Part shown: positions 9,512-18,288 of the stretch, one piece after another
How positions within the stretch are numbered: the stretch's first letter is position 1
How the letters are laid out: each line of letters starts with the position of its first letter
Origin: Streptacidiphilus rugosus AM-16
GTDB taxonomy: Bacteria > Actinomycetota > Actinomycetes > Streptomycetales > Streptomycetaceae
DNA: 64,000 bases
Assembly: GCF_000744655.1 (NCBI RefSeq)
Contig: NZ_JQMJ01000004.1
Coordinates: 4,774,001 to 4,838,000 of the forward strand
Direction of reading: 5' to 3'
Notes under the pieces: model-generated
Seen by the model: only the letters and a program-made list of their open reading frames with translations
Databases searched by the model: none
Told to the model about the DNA's origin: nothing
Program-made: the position numbers and the translations under genes

Positions 9512-10747
9512 TCAGCCTCGCGCGGGCAGGACGCGTCCGGCGACCTCGCCGAAGCCGATGACGGTGCCGTCCGGGCCCGGCGCGGTGGCGGTGATGACGA
9601 CCTCGTCCCCGTCCTCGACGAAGGCGCGGGTGCTGCCGTCAGCCAGGGTGGCCGGACGCTCGCCGTTCCAGGTGAGCTCGATCAGCGCGCCCTCGGTGCC
9701 GCGGTCGGGACCGCTGACGGTGCCCGAGGCGAACAGGTCGCCGGGGCGGACGCTCGCGCCGTTGACCGTCATGTGGGCGAACTGCTGGGCCGCGGTCCAG
9801 TACATGGCGGCGAAGGGCGGCCGGGAGACGACGGTGCCGTTGATCCGGACCTCCATCGTGATGTCCAGGCCCCAGGGCTCCTTGGCGTCGCGGTCGTCCA
9901 GGTAGGGCAGCGGCTCGACGTCGCGGGCGGGCGGGGCGACCCGCGCCGTCGCCAGCGCGTCCAGCGGCACCACCCACGGGGAGACCGAGGTCGCGAAGGA
10001 CTTGCCGAGGAACGGGCCCAGCGGCACGTACTCCCAGGCCTGGATGTCGCGCGCGGACCAGTCGTTGACCAGGCAGACGCCGAACACGTGGTCGGCGAAG
10101 GCCTCCAGCGGAACCGCCGTGCCCAGTGCGGAGGGCGCGCCGACGACGAAGCCCACCTCGGCCTCGATGTCGAGCCTGCGGCTCGGCCCGAAGCTCGGCG
10201 CAGCGTCGGCCGGCGCCTTGCGCTGGCCCTGCGGGCGGACGACCGGCGTGCCGGAGACCACCACGGTGCCGGAGCGGCCGTGGTAACCGATGGGCAGGTG
10301 CTTCCAGTTGGGCGTGAGCGGCTCGGAACCCGGACGGAACAGGCGGCCCAGGTTGGAGGCGTGGTGCTCGGACGCGTAGAAGTCGACGTAGTCGCCGACC
10401 TCGAAGGGCAGGTGCAGGGTGACGTCGGCGCGCGGGGTCAGGTGCGGTTCGACGAGGGGACGCAGGGCCGGGTCGGTCAGCCAGCGGGTGATCTCCGCCC
10501 GCAGCGCGGTCCACTCCTGGCGCCCGGCCGCCATCAGCGGGTTGAGCGAGGGCGCCGAGAGGAGCTCCAGCAGCTCTTCGGCGTGGCCCACGGCGTGGGC
10601 TGCGCCCGCGAGTTCGAGTACCTGGTCGCCGATCGCCACACCGATCCTGCGGCGCGGGTCCCCTGCCGTCGTGAAGACGCCGTAGGGCAGGTTGTGCACG
10701 CCGAACGGCGAGTCGGAGGGAAGGTCCAGCCAGGATGCGGTGGTCAC
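9512..10747 (-). CDS. fahA: Fumarylacetoacetase
   Basis: A 411-residue cytoplasmic hydrolase that splits fumarylacetoacetate into fumarate and acetoacetate, the last step of tyrosine/homogentisate breakdown. Family signatures include EAEVGFVVG (metal-binding Glu), GVCLVNDWSARDIQAWEYVP and PLGPFLGKSFATSVSPWVV, plus HLPIGYHGRSGTVVVSG. Length matches the family (about 410-420). The GTG start at 10747 has CTGGAG about 8 bp upstream. It is the third gene of an operon headed by homogentisate 1,2-dioxygenase, which supports the assignment. No maleylacetoacetate isomerase is seen nearby. Confidence 0.95.
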   Translation of the reverse strand: MTTASWLDLPSDSPFGVHNLPYGVFTTAGDPRRRIGVAIGDQVLELAGAAHAVGHAEELLELLSAPSLNPLMAAGRQEWTALRAEITRWLTDPALRPLVEPHLTPRADVTLHLPFEVGDYVDFYASEHHASNLGRLFRPGSEPLTPNWKHLPIGYHGRSGTVVVSGTPVVRPQGQRKAPADAAPSFGPSRRLDIEAEVGFVVGAPSALGTAVPLEAFADHVFGVCLVNDWSARDIQAWEYVPLGPFLGKSFATSVSPWVVPLDALATARVAPPARDVEPLPYLDDRDAKEPWGLDITMEVRINGTVVSRPPFAAMYWTAAQQFAHMTVNGASVRPGDLFASGTVSGPDRGTEGALIELTWNGERPATLADGSTRAFVEDGDEVVITATAPGPDGTVIGFGEVAGRVLPARG

Positions 10748-10902
10748 GCGGACTCCAGGGCAGAGGGCAGGCGGCAGAGTGGGGCGATAGGGCGGTCCGG
10801 AGCAGAGGGGGGTGGAACGGGGAGGTCGGCCGACCGGGGCGGGCCGGCTCGCCCCGCGCCGCCCCGTTCCGCTTGGTTCGGCTCCGCTCCGCTTCGTTCC
10901 GT

Positions 10903-11760
10903 TCAGGCGAGCAGGCCGAGGGCCGAGAGGTCCTCCAGCGGTTCCAGGATGCTGCAGGTGCCATAGGCGGTGAAGGCTTTGCGCGCGGCACCGGCCTGAG
11001 CCGGGGTCAGTTCGGCCGCCACCGCGGCGAGTCCTTCGCTGCCGTGGTCGCCGAGCACTTCGGCGACGGCTCCCGCGTCGGCGCCCTGCACCGCGAAGTG
11101 CGCCGCGAGCAGGATGTTGAGGAAGCCGTGGTGGGTGAAGCCGGTGGCCGGATCGGTGTGCCTGACGGCGTGGTGCAGGCCGGCGGTGCACTTGAACGCC
11201 ACCTCGCGCGAGGCGCAGCCGGTCACGAAGGCCGCGAGCTCCACCGCGTCGGGGAAGTCCTGCGACGCCAGGCCGCCGGTGCGGTACTTGGCCCGGTACG
11301 GCGAGGCCGCGATGACGTCGAGGGTCAGTTCGAGGCCCCCGCCGCGCCGCAACTCGACCGCACCGCTGACGTGCTGGCCAGGAAGCTCCCGGTCCAGCGC
11401 CGCGCAGCCGCGCGCAGCCGCCTCGGCGGGGGTGCCGTCCTGGTCCGGCCCGAGCTCGACGCCGACCAGGCGCAGCCCTGGCCACTTGGCCAGCTCGGCG
11501 ACCGCGGCGGGCAGCGCGGCGGGTCCGCTGCGGATGACGAGGACCACGTCCAGCGGCTCCTCCTCCCCCGCGGCCGCGCCGACCTCGGCGATCCGGTCGG
11601 CCCCGAGGAGGAACGGTCCGACCAGCGGCGCGTACCAGGCGCGCCGATGCGCCCGGTGGGCCGGGACGGCGTCCGCGACCGGGGCGTTCCCCGGCGGGAA
11701 CAGCGCCGCGTCGTCGCAGAGCCCGGCGAGCAGCAGGGGAACCGTGTGGATGGGCCTCAC
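10903..11760 (-). CDS. Conserved unknown protein of the homogentisate operon
   Basis: A 285-residue soluble protein whose start overlaps the hmgA stop by 4 bp, so it is translationally coupled to it and sits between hmgA and fumarylacetoacetase. I do not recognise a catalytic family with certainty; the sequence is Ala/Leu-rich with FTHHGFLNILLAAH and KYRTGG segments and no membrane helix or signal peptide. The position suggests a step or accessory role in homogentisate catabolism, perhaps in place of the missing maleylacetoacetate isomerase, but that is inference only. Confidence 0.6.
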   Translation of the reverse strand: MRPIHTVPLLLAGLCDDAALFPPGNAPVADAVPAHRAHRRAWYAPLVGPFLLGADRIAEVGAAAGEEEPLDVVLVIRSGPAALPAAVAELAKWPGLRLVGVELGPDQDGTPAEAAARGCAALDRELPGQHVSGAVELRRGGGLELTLDVIAASPYRAKYRTGGLASQDFPDAVELAAFVTGCASREVAFKCTAGLHHAVRHTDPATGFTHHGFLNILLAAHFAVQGADAGAVAEVLGDHGSEGLAAVAAELTPAQAGAARKAFTAYGTCSILEPLEDLSALGLLA

Positions 11761-12995
11761 TCGTCCGACTCCCCGGCGAGGTCTCCGCCCGCCCGGTCCT
11801 CGGGCCCGCGGCCGCTCCAGCTCCAGGCGTAGCGGCCGTCGTCGGTGGCGCGGGCGCCCTCGGCCAGGTCCAGCGGGCGGAAGGTGTCGACCATGACGGC
11901 CAGCTCGTCGAAGAACTCGGCGCCGATGCTGCGCTCGTACGCGCCCGGCTGCGGGCCGTGGGTGTGGCCGCCGGGGTGCAACGAGACGCTGCCCTGGCCG
12001 ATCCCCGAGCCCTTGCGGGCCTCGTAGTCACCGCCGCAGTAGAACATGACCTCGTCGCTGTCCACGTTGGAGTGGTAGTACGGCACCGGGATCGACAGCG
12101 GGTGGTAGTCGACCTTGCGGGGCACGAAGTTGCAGATGACGAAGTTGTTGCCCTCGAAGACCTGGTGCACCGGCGGCGGCTGGTGGACCCGGCCGGTGAT
12201 CGGCTCGTAGTCCGCGATGTTGAAGGCGTAGGGGTAGAGGCAGCCGTCCCAGCCGACCACGTCGAACGGGTGGGTGGGCATCACCATGACCGAGCCGCCG
12301 ACGCCGCCGCCGACCCGGTGCTTGACGTAGACCTCGACGTCCCCGTCGTCGTCCACCAGCAGCGGGCCGACCGGGCCGCGCAGGTCGCGCTCGCAGAAGG
12401 GCGCGTGCTCCAGCAACTGCCCGAACTTCGACAGGTAGCGCCGGGCCGGGGTGATGTGGCTGTTCGCCTCGATGGCGTAGAGGCGCAGCGGGGCGTCACC
12501 GGTCGGCAGCCAGCGGTGCGTGGTGGCGCGCGGGATGATCACGTAGTCGCCCTGGTGCACCTCGATGCTGCCGAAGACGCTCTCCAGGACGCCGGTGCCC
12601 GACTCGACGTAGACGCACTCGTCCCCTATCCCGTTGCGGTAGAGGGGGGACGGCAGCCCGGCGGCGACGTAGGCGATCCGCAGGTCCGCGTTGGCGAGCA
12701 CGACCCGCCGGTCGCGCACCGGGTCGGCCTGCCGCCAGGACGCGCCGGGGAAGAGCTCGTGCAGCTTGAAGTGGAACGGCTTGAGGGGGTGGTTCGCCTC
12801 CGGCTTGCCCTCGTCGACCCGCCAGACCCTGCTGTCGACCATCGCGGAGGGGATCGCGCGGTGGTAGAGCAGCGAGGAGTCGGAGGAGAAGCCCTCCTCG
12901 CCCATCAGCTCCTCGTAGTGCAGCGAGCCGTCCGCCGCACGGTGCTGCGTGTGCCGCTTGGGCGGGATCGCGCCCACGCTGCGGTAGTAGGCCAC
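11757..12995 (-). CDS. hmgA: Homogentisate 1,2-dioxygenase
   Basis: A 412-residue non-haem iron dioxygenase that opens the aromatic ring of homogentisate to maleylacetoacetate. Recognisable segments are YVESGTGVLESVFGSIEVHQGDYVIIPRA split across the cupin core (cupin signs GTGVLESVFG and GDYVIIPR), and the iron-site region YHSNVDSDEVMFY followed by HPGGHTHGPQPG. The GTG start at 12995 has GGGAGG 7 bp upstream. It heads the operon with the unknown 285-aa gene and fumarylacetoacetase and is divergent from an Lrp/AsnC regulator. Confidence 0.95.
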   Translation of the reverse strand: MAYYRSVGAIPPKRHTQHRAADGSLHYEELMGEEGFSSDSSLLYHRAIPSAMVDSRVWRVDEGKPEANHPLKPFHFKLHELFPGASWRQADPVRDRRVVLANADLRIAYVAAGLPSPLYRNGIGDECVYVESGTGVLESVFGSIEVHQGDYVIIPRATTHRWLPTGDAPLRLYAIEANSHITPARRYLSKFGQLLEHAPFCERDLRGPVGPLLVDDDGDVEVYVKHRVGGGVGGSVMVMPTHPFDVVGWDGCLYPYAFNIADYEPITGRVHQPPPVHQVFEGNNFVICNFVPRKVDYHPLSIPVPYYHSNVDSDEVMFYCGGDYEARKGSGIGQGSVSLHPGGHTHGPQPGAYERSIGAEFFDELAVMVDTFRPLDLAEGARATDDGRYAWSWSGRGPEDRAGGDLAGESDE

Positions 12996-13052
12996 CTTCG
13001 TCGCCTCCCGGGCTGCTGTTCTGCTGTTCCTGGCACCCTGACAGGACCAGTA

Positions 13053-13081
13053 TTGACGATCAGCAGTACAGGGCCTAGCTT
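13053..13081 (+). promoter_or_regulatory. Sigma-70-like promoter for the Lrp/AsnC gene
   Basis: TTGACG and TAGCTT separated by exactly 17 bp, 71 bp upstream of the regulator's ATG. It lies in the divergent hmgA/regulator intergenic region, so the regulator could bind here to control both. Confidence 0.5.
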
Positions 13082-13152
13082 CGCTCGCTGACAATGTCCG
13101 GCCGCCGAGCTGCACAATCTGCCAAGCTGGACCGGGGAGAAAGGGCCCTCAG

Positions 13153-13689
13153 ATGGAAGCACAGCGCAGAAAACCGGACCAGCTCGACGTGCTGCTGATC
13201 CGCGCGCTCGCCGAGCATCCGCGCGCCGGGTTCCTCGAGCTGTCCCGGCTCACCGGCGTGTCCCGGGCGACGGTCCAGGCGCGGATCCAGCGGCTGGAGG
13301 CCGATCGGGTGATCACCGGCCACGGTCCCGACGTCGACCTGGCGGCGGCGGGCTTCCCGGTGCTGGCCTTCGTGAACCTGGAGATCAGCCAGGGCGGCCT
13401 GGACGAGCTCGCCGTGGAGCTGTCGAAGGTGCCCGGGGTGCTGGAGGCCTACGGCACCACCGGCGCCAGCGACGTGATCTGCCGCGTCGGCGCGACCTCG
13501 CACGACGGGCTGCAGCAGACACTGATCGAGATCAGCAGGCTGCCCGGGGTGGGCCGCTCGACCAGCGTCATCGCCCTGTCGCAGGTGGTCGCCCCGCGCT
13601 ACCTGCCGCTGCTGGAGGCCGAGGAGAGGCCGCGCCCGAGCCGCGTGCCGGCCGCGGGTCGCCCGGACGCGCCCCGGGCAGGCGAGTGA
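13153..13689 (+). CDS. Lrp/AsnC-family regulator
   Basis: A 178-residue regulator: N-terminal winged helix (DQLDVLLIRALAEHPRAGFL, then TGVSRATVQARIQRLEADRVI) and a C-terminal RAM/effector domain (VLAFVNLEISQG, GVLEAYGTTGASDVICRVG). Members sense amino acids or aromatic acids as octamers or dimers. Divergent placement beside hmgA makes it the likely controller of the homogentisate operon. Start ATG 13153 follows a GGGGAGAAAGG site. Confidence 0.9.
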   Translation: MEAQRRKPDQLDVLLIRALAEHPRAGFLELSRLTGVSRATVQARIQRLEADRVITGHGPDVDLAAAGFPVLAFVNLEISQGGLDELAVELSKVPGVLEAYGTTGASDVICRVGATSHDGLQQTLIEISRLPGVGRSTSVIALSQVVAPRYLPLLEAEERPRPSRVPAAGRPDAPRAGE

Positions 13690-13843
13690 CCATCGGGCGC
13701 AGCCCGACCGTGCCGGAACTCGCCTGCCCCACAAGGAAAGCAGGGGAAGCAGGGGAATACGTGGCCCGGCGCACCCCCTTGTACGCTGCGGACGTCCTGC
13801 GATGAAGCGCACGTGACGCACCACGTACGGGAGGGGATCGACC

Positions 13844-14777
13844 ATGACGATGCGCCTGGGCTTCGGCCTGCCGCAGTTCCGCCAGTACACGCCCGGCAAG
13901 GACGTCGCCGACGTGGCCCGCGCGGCGGAGGGAGATCGGTTACGACAGCCTCTGGGTCTTCGAGCGCGTGCTCTGGCCCACCGAACCCACCCAGGGCCTC
14001 TACGGCGTCCCCGGCCTGCCCTGGCCGGACTTCTACCGCGCGGTGGCCGAGCCGCTGATGACGCTCGCCACGGCCGGAGCGGTCACCGAGCGGATCCGGC
14101 TCGGCAGCAGCGTGCTGATCGCCTCGCTGCACGTGCCGCTGCAGCTCGCCAAGCAGCTCGCGACTCTCGACGCCGGCACCGGCGGCCGCGTCCTGGCGGG
14201 CTTCGGCACCGGCTGGTCGCACGACGAGTACGCCGCGGCGAGCGTCGTCCCCTTCGCGGAGCGCGGCAGGCAGCTGGACGAGCTGCTGGACGTCGCGGCG
14301 GCGGTATGGGGACCGGATCCGGTCTCCTACCAGGGCGCCTGGACGAGCGTCAGCGCCGCCGAGGTCGGCCCGAAGCCGGCCCGGCCGATCCCGGTCATGC
14401 TGGCCGCGGGCAGCCCCAAGGCACTGGACCGGGTCGCCCGCCGCGCCGACGGCTGGCTCCCGGTGGGCGTCCCGTTCGACAAGATCCCCGGTATCTGGGC
14501 GGGTGTCCGGGAGGCGGCCGAACGTCACGGCCGCGACGCCTCGGCCCTGCAGATCGCGGGCCGCGCGAATGTCCAGCTCACTCCGGAGGCCCTGCCCGAG
14601 AAGGGACGCCTGCAGTTCACCGGCAGCCGCGAGCAGATCGTCGCCGACGCGGTGGCCGCGTCCGAGGCGGGCATGCACGAGCTGCTCCTCGACGTGCAGG
14701 GGAGCGCGACGGACGCGAAGCACCTGATCGACCTCGCCGCGGAGCTCCACTCCGCGGTCCGCGCCGCCGGCGTCTGA
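13844..14777 (+). pseudogene. LLM-class F420-dependent oxidoreductase, frameshifted
   Basis: A luciferase-like monooxygenase (F420-dependent subgroup). The first 28 residues (MTMRLGFGLPQFRQYTPGKD onward) are in one frame and everything from EIGYDSLWVFERVLWPTEPT onward is in another. The break lies in the GGG run at 13930-13932, where removal of one G restores an unbroken protein of about 310 residues with the family's GRVLAGFGTGWS and PVMLAAGSPKALDRVARRADGW segments. Start ATG 13844 has a GGGAGGGGA site. Either a real one-base insertion or a read error; the rest is well conserved, so a read error or very recent mutation is likely. Confidence 0.8.
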
Positions 14778-14969
14778 CCCGCGGCTGCGCCGCCGCTCCC
14801 AGCCGTGCGCCCTGCCCCGCCGCGCCCGCCGTGCGCCCGGGACGACCTTTCCCGGGTGCACGGTCCGCTCCGGCCCGGCGCTGCTTACGGTGCCGGGCGC
14901 GGGCGCCCTTCTCTGTCAGCATGGGGCCGCCTGCCGGGGCCGCCGAGGCCTCTGCCTAGACTCGCCCGC

Positions 14970-15437
14970 GTGACGAAGCTCTTCCTGATCCTCCACATCC
15001 TCGCCGTGATCATTGCCATCGGCCCGGTCGCGATCGCCGCCAGCATGTTCCCGCCCGTGGCCCGCAAGGTGCTGGCCTCCCCGGGCAACGTCGGCGCGAC
15101 CGCGACGCTGGGCCTGCTGAACCGCATCTCCCGGGTCTACGCGCTGGTCGGCCTGGCCGTGCCGTTCTTCGGCTTCGCGGCCGCCGGCGTCATGAAGGTC
15201 ACCGGCCAGACCTGGGTGATCGTCTCCATCGTGCTCACCGGGCTCGCCGCGGTGCTGCTCGCGGCGCTGGTCCTGCCGCGCCAGACGGAGCTGCTGAAGG
15301 GCGAGGGCGCGGGCGGACGCGAGCTCGGTGTGAAGGACACCAAGCAGCTGGCGATGTTCACCGGGATCTTCAACCTGCTCTGGGCCGCCGTGACGATCAT
15401 CATGATCGTCCGCCCCGGCTCGACACTCGGCCACTGA
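14970..15437 (+). CDS. Four-helix membrane protein (DUF2269-like)
   Basis: A 155-residue integral membrane protein with about four hydrophobic helices (LFLILHILAVIIAIGPVAIA, the YALVGLAVPFFGFAAAG segment, VIVSIVLTGLAAVLLAALVL and a C-terminal one). It resembles the DUF2269 family of unknown function. The GTG at 14970 follows a TAGACT-like -10 element only about 10 bp upstream, suggesting leaderless translation. Confidence 0.7.
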   Translation: MTKLFLILHILAVIIAIGPVAIAASMFPPVARKVLASPGNVGATATLGLLNRISRVYALVGLAVPFFGFAAAGVMKVTGQTWVIVSIVLTGLAAVLLAALVLPRQTELLKGEGAGGRELGVKDTKQLAMFTGIFNLLWAAVTIIMIVRPGSTLGH

Positions 15438-15537
15438 CGCGGCGGGCGGACGGCTGCGGGCGCATGGACCGCGTTCCGGCCGTCGGGCGGGCGGCCGCGC
15501 GAGGAATCAACGAGGCGACGAAGGGGTTGTGCCAGCC

Positions 15538-15705
15538 ATGAGCGACGAACCCCTTCCCACCGAGCCCGCACCCCTGCTGCAGCTGCTCCAGCTGCCGGGC
15601 CTGCCCGCCGCCCCCACGGGCGACGCGCCGGTCTGCGGACCGGAGGGCTGCGCGGTTCCGCAGTCAGGAACCGGCGCGACGACGGAGACCGACCAGGAGC
15701 GTTGA
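15538..15705 (+). CDS. Small 55-aa protein with a VCGPEGC motif
   Basis: A short reading frame starting at ATG 15538 with AAGGGG about 11 bp upstream and ending TGA at 15703-15705. The product is acidic and Leu/Pro-rich, with two cysteines in VCGPEGCAVP near the middle. I do not recognise it. Codon third positions are GC-rich throughout, as in real genes here, and no longer frame competes on either strand. Two close cysteines could bind metal or form a disulphide. Confidence 0.5.
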   Translation: MSDEPLPTEPAPLLQLLQLPGLPAAPTGDAPVCGPEGCAVPQSGTGATTETDQER

Positions 15706-15733
15706 GCAGCCGTTCCCGCCCCGCGGGGCCGGT

Positions 15734-16420
15734 CTACGCGCCGGCCGTGACCTCGGCGAGTGCGGCGAAGATCAGCGCCGTGGACGTCGCGCCCGGATCC
15801 TGGTGGCCGATGCTGCGTTCGCCCAGGTAGGAGGCGCGGCCCTTGCGGGCCTGGAGTGGGACGGTCGCCCGCGCGCCCGCCTCGGCGGCATCGGCCGCCG
15901 CCCGCGCCGCGTCGGCCAGGCCGAGACCGGAGGCGACGGCGTCGTCGAACGCCTGCACCGCCGGCATCAGCGCGTCGACCATCGTCTTGTCGCCTGCGGC
16001 GGCCGCGCCCAGCGCCCGCACCGAGTCCAGCCCCGCCCGCAACGCGATGGCCAGCTGGTCCGCATCGGCCTCCGGCGTGGCCAGCTGCTTGCCCACGGCG
16101 CGGAACGCCGAGCCGTAGAGCGGCCCCGACGCGCCGCCGACGCTGGAGATCAGCGTCATGCCGACCTTCGTCAGCAGCTGGCCCACCGTCTCCGGTTCGA
16201 ATTCCGCGCCGAGCGCGACCGTCACCGCCGTGAACCCGCGCTGCAGGTTCGCGCCGTGGTCGGCGTCGCCGATCGCCGCGTCCAGTTCGGTGAGCTCGTC
16301 CTTGTGCGCCGAGACCGCGGCCGCGACCGCCGCCATCCAGGCCCGCCCTGACGCCACGTCCAGCGTGTCGAGCTCCGCTCCACGCGACTCGGCGGCACCC
16401 GCGCGATCGTTCGTGTTCAC
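15734..16420 (-). CDS. dhaL: Dihydroxyacetone kinase subunit DhaL
   Basis: A 228-residue ADP-binding subunit of the PTS-type dihydroxyacetone kinase. It carries the Mg-ADP motif ELDAAIGDADHGANLQRGF and the downstream SSVGGASGPLYGSAF and GDKTMVDAL segments typical of DhaL. DhaL takes phosphate from DhaM and passes it to dihydroxyacetone bound on DhaK. GTG 16420 has GGAAAGGAAA upstream. It follows dhaK on the same strand with a 42-bp gap, so they form one operon. Confidence 0.95.
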   Translation of the reverse strand: MNTNDRAGAAESRGAELDTLDVASGRAWMAAVAAAVSAHKDELTELDAAIGDADHGANLQRGFTAVTVALGAEFEPETVGQLLTKVGMTLISSVGGASGPLYGSAFRAVGKQLATPEADADQLAIALRAGLDSVRALGAAAAGDKTMVDALMPAVQAFDDAVASGLGLADAARAAADAAEAGARATVPLQARKGRASYLGERSIGHQDPGATSTALIFAALAEVTAGA

Positions 16421-16462
16421 ATTCGTTTCCTTTCCACCGGCCTGACGCACGGTCAACCCGGC

Positions 16463-17536
16463 TCACACGCCCCAGCGCAGCCCGGGTGTGTTCACAGGCG
16501 CATCCCACAGCTCCAGCAGTTCGTCGTCGGCCCGGCAGAGCGTGAAGGAGGCCCCCGCCATGTCGAGACTGGTGACGTAGTTGCCGACGAGGCTGCGCAC
16601 GATGCTGACACCGCGCTCGGCGAGGATCCGCGAGGCCTCGCCGAAGAGGAGATACAGCTCGGACAGCGGCGTCGCGCCGAGCCCGCTGACCAGCGCCATC
16701 ACCTCCACCCCGGCACTGTCTCCGCTCGCCGCGCTCTCCCCGGCATGCGCGCCGCCCGCCGCGTCACCGTCTCCCCCGCCGAACACCGGCTCGGCCAGGA
16801 TCGCGTCCAGCGCCAGCGCCGCGACCCCGGCGGCCGAGGCGAGCTTCGCGCGGCTGCGACCCGGTTCGCCGTGGATGCCGACGCCGACCTCCATCTCGTC
16901 CTCGGGGAGCTGGAAGCCGGGCTTGCCGTTCGCGGGCGTGGTGCAGGCGGTCAGCGCGACCGCGAAGGAACGGGAGCGGGCGTTCACCCGGCGCCCCAGG
17001 TCGGCGACCTCAGCCAGCGACGCGCCGCGCTCCGCCAGGGCCCCGGCGAGCTTCTCGACGAAGACCGTGGCCCCGGTGCCGCGCCGCCCCGCCGTCCAGG
17101 TCGAATCGCGCACCGCGACGTCGTCGTCGACCAGGACCGTCTCGACCGCGATCCCGGCGTCCTCGGCCGCCAGCTCCGCGGCCATCTGGAAGTTGAGCAC
17201 GTCGCCCGTGTAGTTCTTGACGACGAAGACCACGCCCGCACCGCCGTCGACGGCCTGCGCGGCCGCCAGGATCTGGCCGGGCACCGGTGAGGTGAAGACC
17301 TCCCCCGGGCAGGCGGCGTCGAGCATGCCCAGGCCGACGAACCCGGCGTGCAGCGGATCGTGGCCGGAGCCGCCGCCCGAGACCAGGGCGACCTTGCCGG
17401 GCCGGGTCGGCGCGCGACGCGCGACGAACGGCCCGTCGGGTCCGTCCGCCTTGACGCGCAGCGCCGGATGCGCGGCGGCCAGCCCGGCGAGGCTGTCGGC
17501 CACGAAGGAGTCGGCGGAGTTGAGGAACTTCTTCAC
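16463..17536 (-). CDS. dhaK: Dihydroxyacetone kinase subunit DhaK
   Basis: A 357-residue substrate-binding subunit. The substrate-linking histidine is in VGVGIHGEPGRSR, and the start KKFLNSADSFVADSLAGL and VSGGGSGHDPLHAGFVG are DhaK hallmarks. Residues about 240-270 hold a Gly/Ala-rich insert (GGGDGDAAGGAHAGE) that looks like a lineage-specific loop. GTG 17536 has GGAGG 7 bp upstream. It leads the dhaK-dhaL operon and is divergent from dhaM. Confidence 0.95.
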   Translation of the reverse strand: MKKFLNSADSFVADSLAGLAAAHPALRVKADGPDGPFVARRAPTRPGKVALVSGGGSGHDPLHAGFVGLGMLDAACPGEVFTSPVPGQILAAAQAVDGGAGVVFVVKNYTGDVLNFQMAAELAAEDAGIAVETVLVDDDVAVRDSTWTAGRRGTGATVFVEKLAGALAERGASLAEVADLGRRVNARSRSFAVALTACTTPANGKPGFQLPEDEMEVGVGIHGEPGRSRAKLASAAGVAALALDAILAEPVFGGGDGDAAGGAHAGESAASGDSAGVEVMALVSGLGATPLSELYLLFGEASRILAERGVSIVRSLVGNYVTSLDMAGASFTLCRADDELLELWDAPVNTPGLRWGV

Positions 17537-17638
17537 GACGAACCTCCGGAGCGCTTGGGCCGGCGACGCGTCGGACACGGACGACCCGGGTCGGGCATCG
17601 GCTTCGACATGGACGAGCCGCGAATCTAGCATCGCGAC

Positions 17639-18124
17639 ATGACCGAGAGCAGCAACGCGCCCACTGATCGTGTCCGGGTTCTCTCCTCGAACGAACAATC
17701 GAGCGTCGCCGAGGGGCGGGGCGCCGGTCTGGTCGGGCTCGTCCTCGTCTCCCACAGCTCGAAGCTGGCCGGCGGTCTGCGCGAGCTGCTCGAACCGCTC
17801 GGCGGCGGCCTCGTCCGCGTCGAGGCGGCAGGCGGCTCGGAGGACGGCACCACCGAAGGCGGCCTGGGCACCAGCTACGAGCGGATCGAGGCCGCCGTCG
17901 CGGCGGCCGACACCGGCGCGGGCGTGCTGCTGCTGCCGGACCTCGGAAGCTCGGTGCTGACCGCCAGGCTGGTCCTCGCCGACCTGGGCCGCGAGGACGT
18001 GCAGCTGGTGGACGCCCCGTTCGTCGAGGGCGGCGTCGCGGCGGTGGTCGCCGCGTCCACCGGCGCCTCCCTCGCCGACGTCGCCGTCGCCGCTCGCGAG
18101 GCCCGCGCCGTCCCCAAGTTCTGA
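17639..18124 (+). CDS. dhaM: PTS-dependent dihydroxyacetone kinase phosphotransferase DhaM
   Basis: A 161-residue EIIA-mannose-fold protein that carries phosphate from HPr to DhaL. The phospho-histidine is in LVLVSHSSKLAGGL, and LLPDLGSSVLTARLVL and DAPFVEGGVAA follow as in DhaM. It contains only the EIIA-like domain, without the HPr or EI domains found fused in some species. Residues 1-28 are an unconserved extension, so a GTG further in is possible. It is divergent from dhaK, sharing a 102-bp intergenic region. Confidence 0.85.
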   Translation: MTESSNAPTDRVRVLSSNEQSSVAEGRGAGLVGLVLVSHSSKLAGGLRELLEPLGGGLVRVEAAGGSEDGTTEGGLGTSYERIEAAVAAADTGAGVLLLPDLGSSVLTARLVLADLGREDVQLVDAPFVEGGVAAVVAASTGASLADVAVAAREARAVPKF

Positions 18125-18288
18125 CCCGCTCGTTCCCGGATTCGTTTCCCGACGCGTCCCCGACGCGCCTCCGTCTCAGGCTGCCGTCCGCCGCAGCCCG
18201 ACGGCGCCGCTCGAGCGGCGATTGGCCCTCCCCCTGGGACAATGGACCGAGCATCGCACGGCACGCCGAAGAGGAAAGTGAGGGCTCC

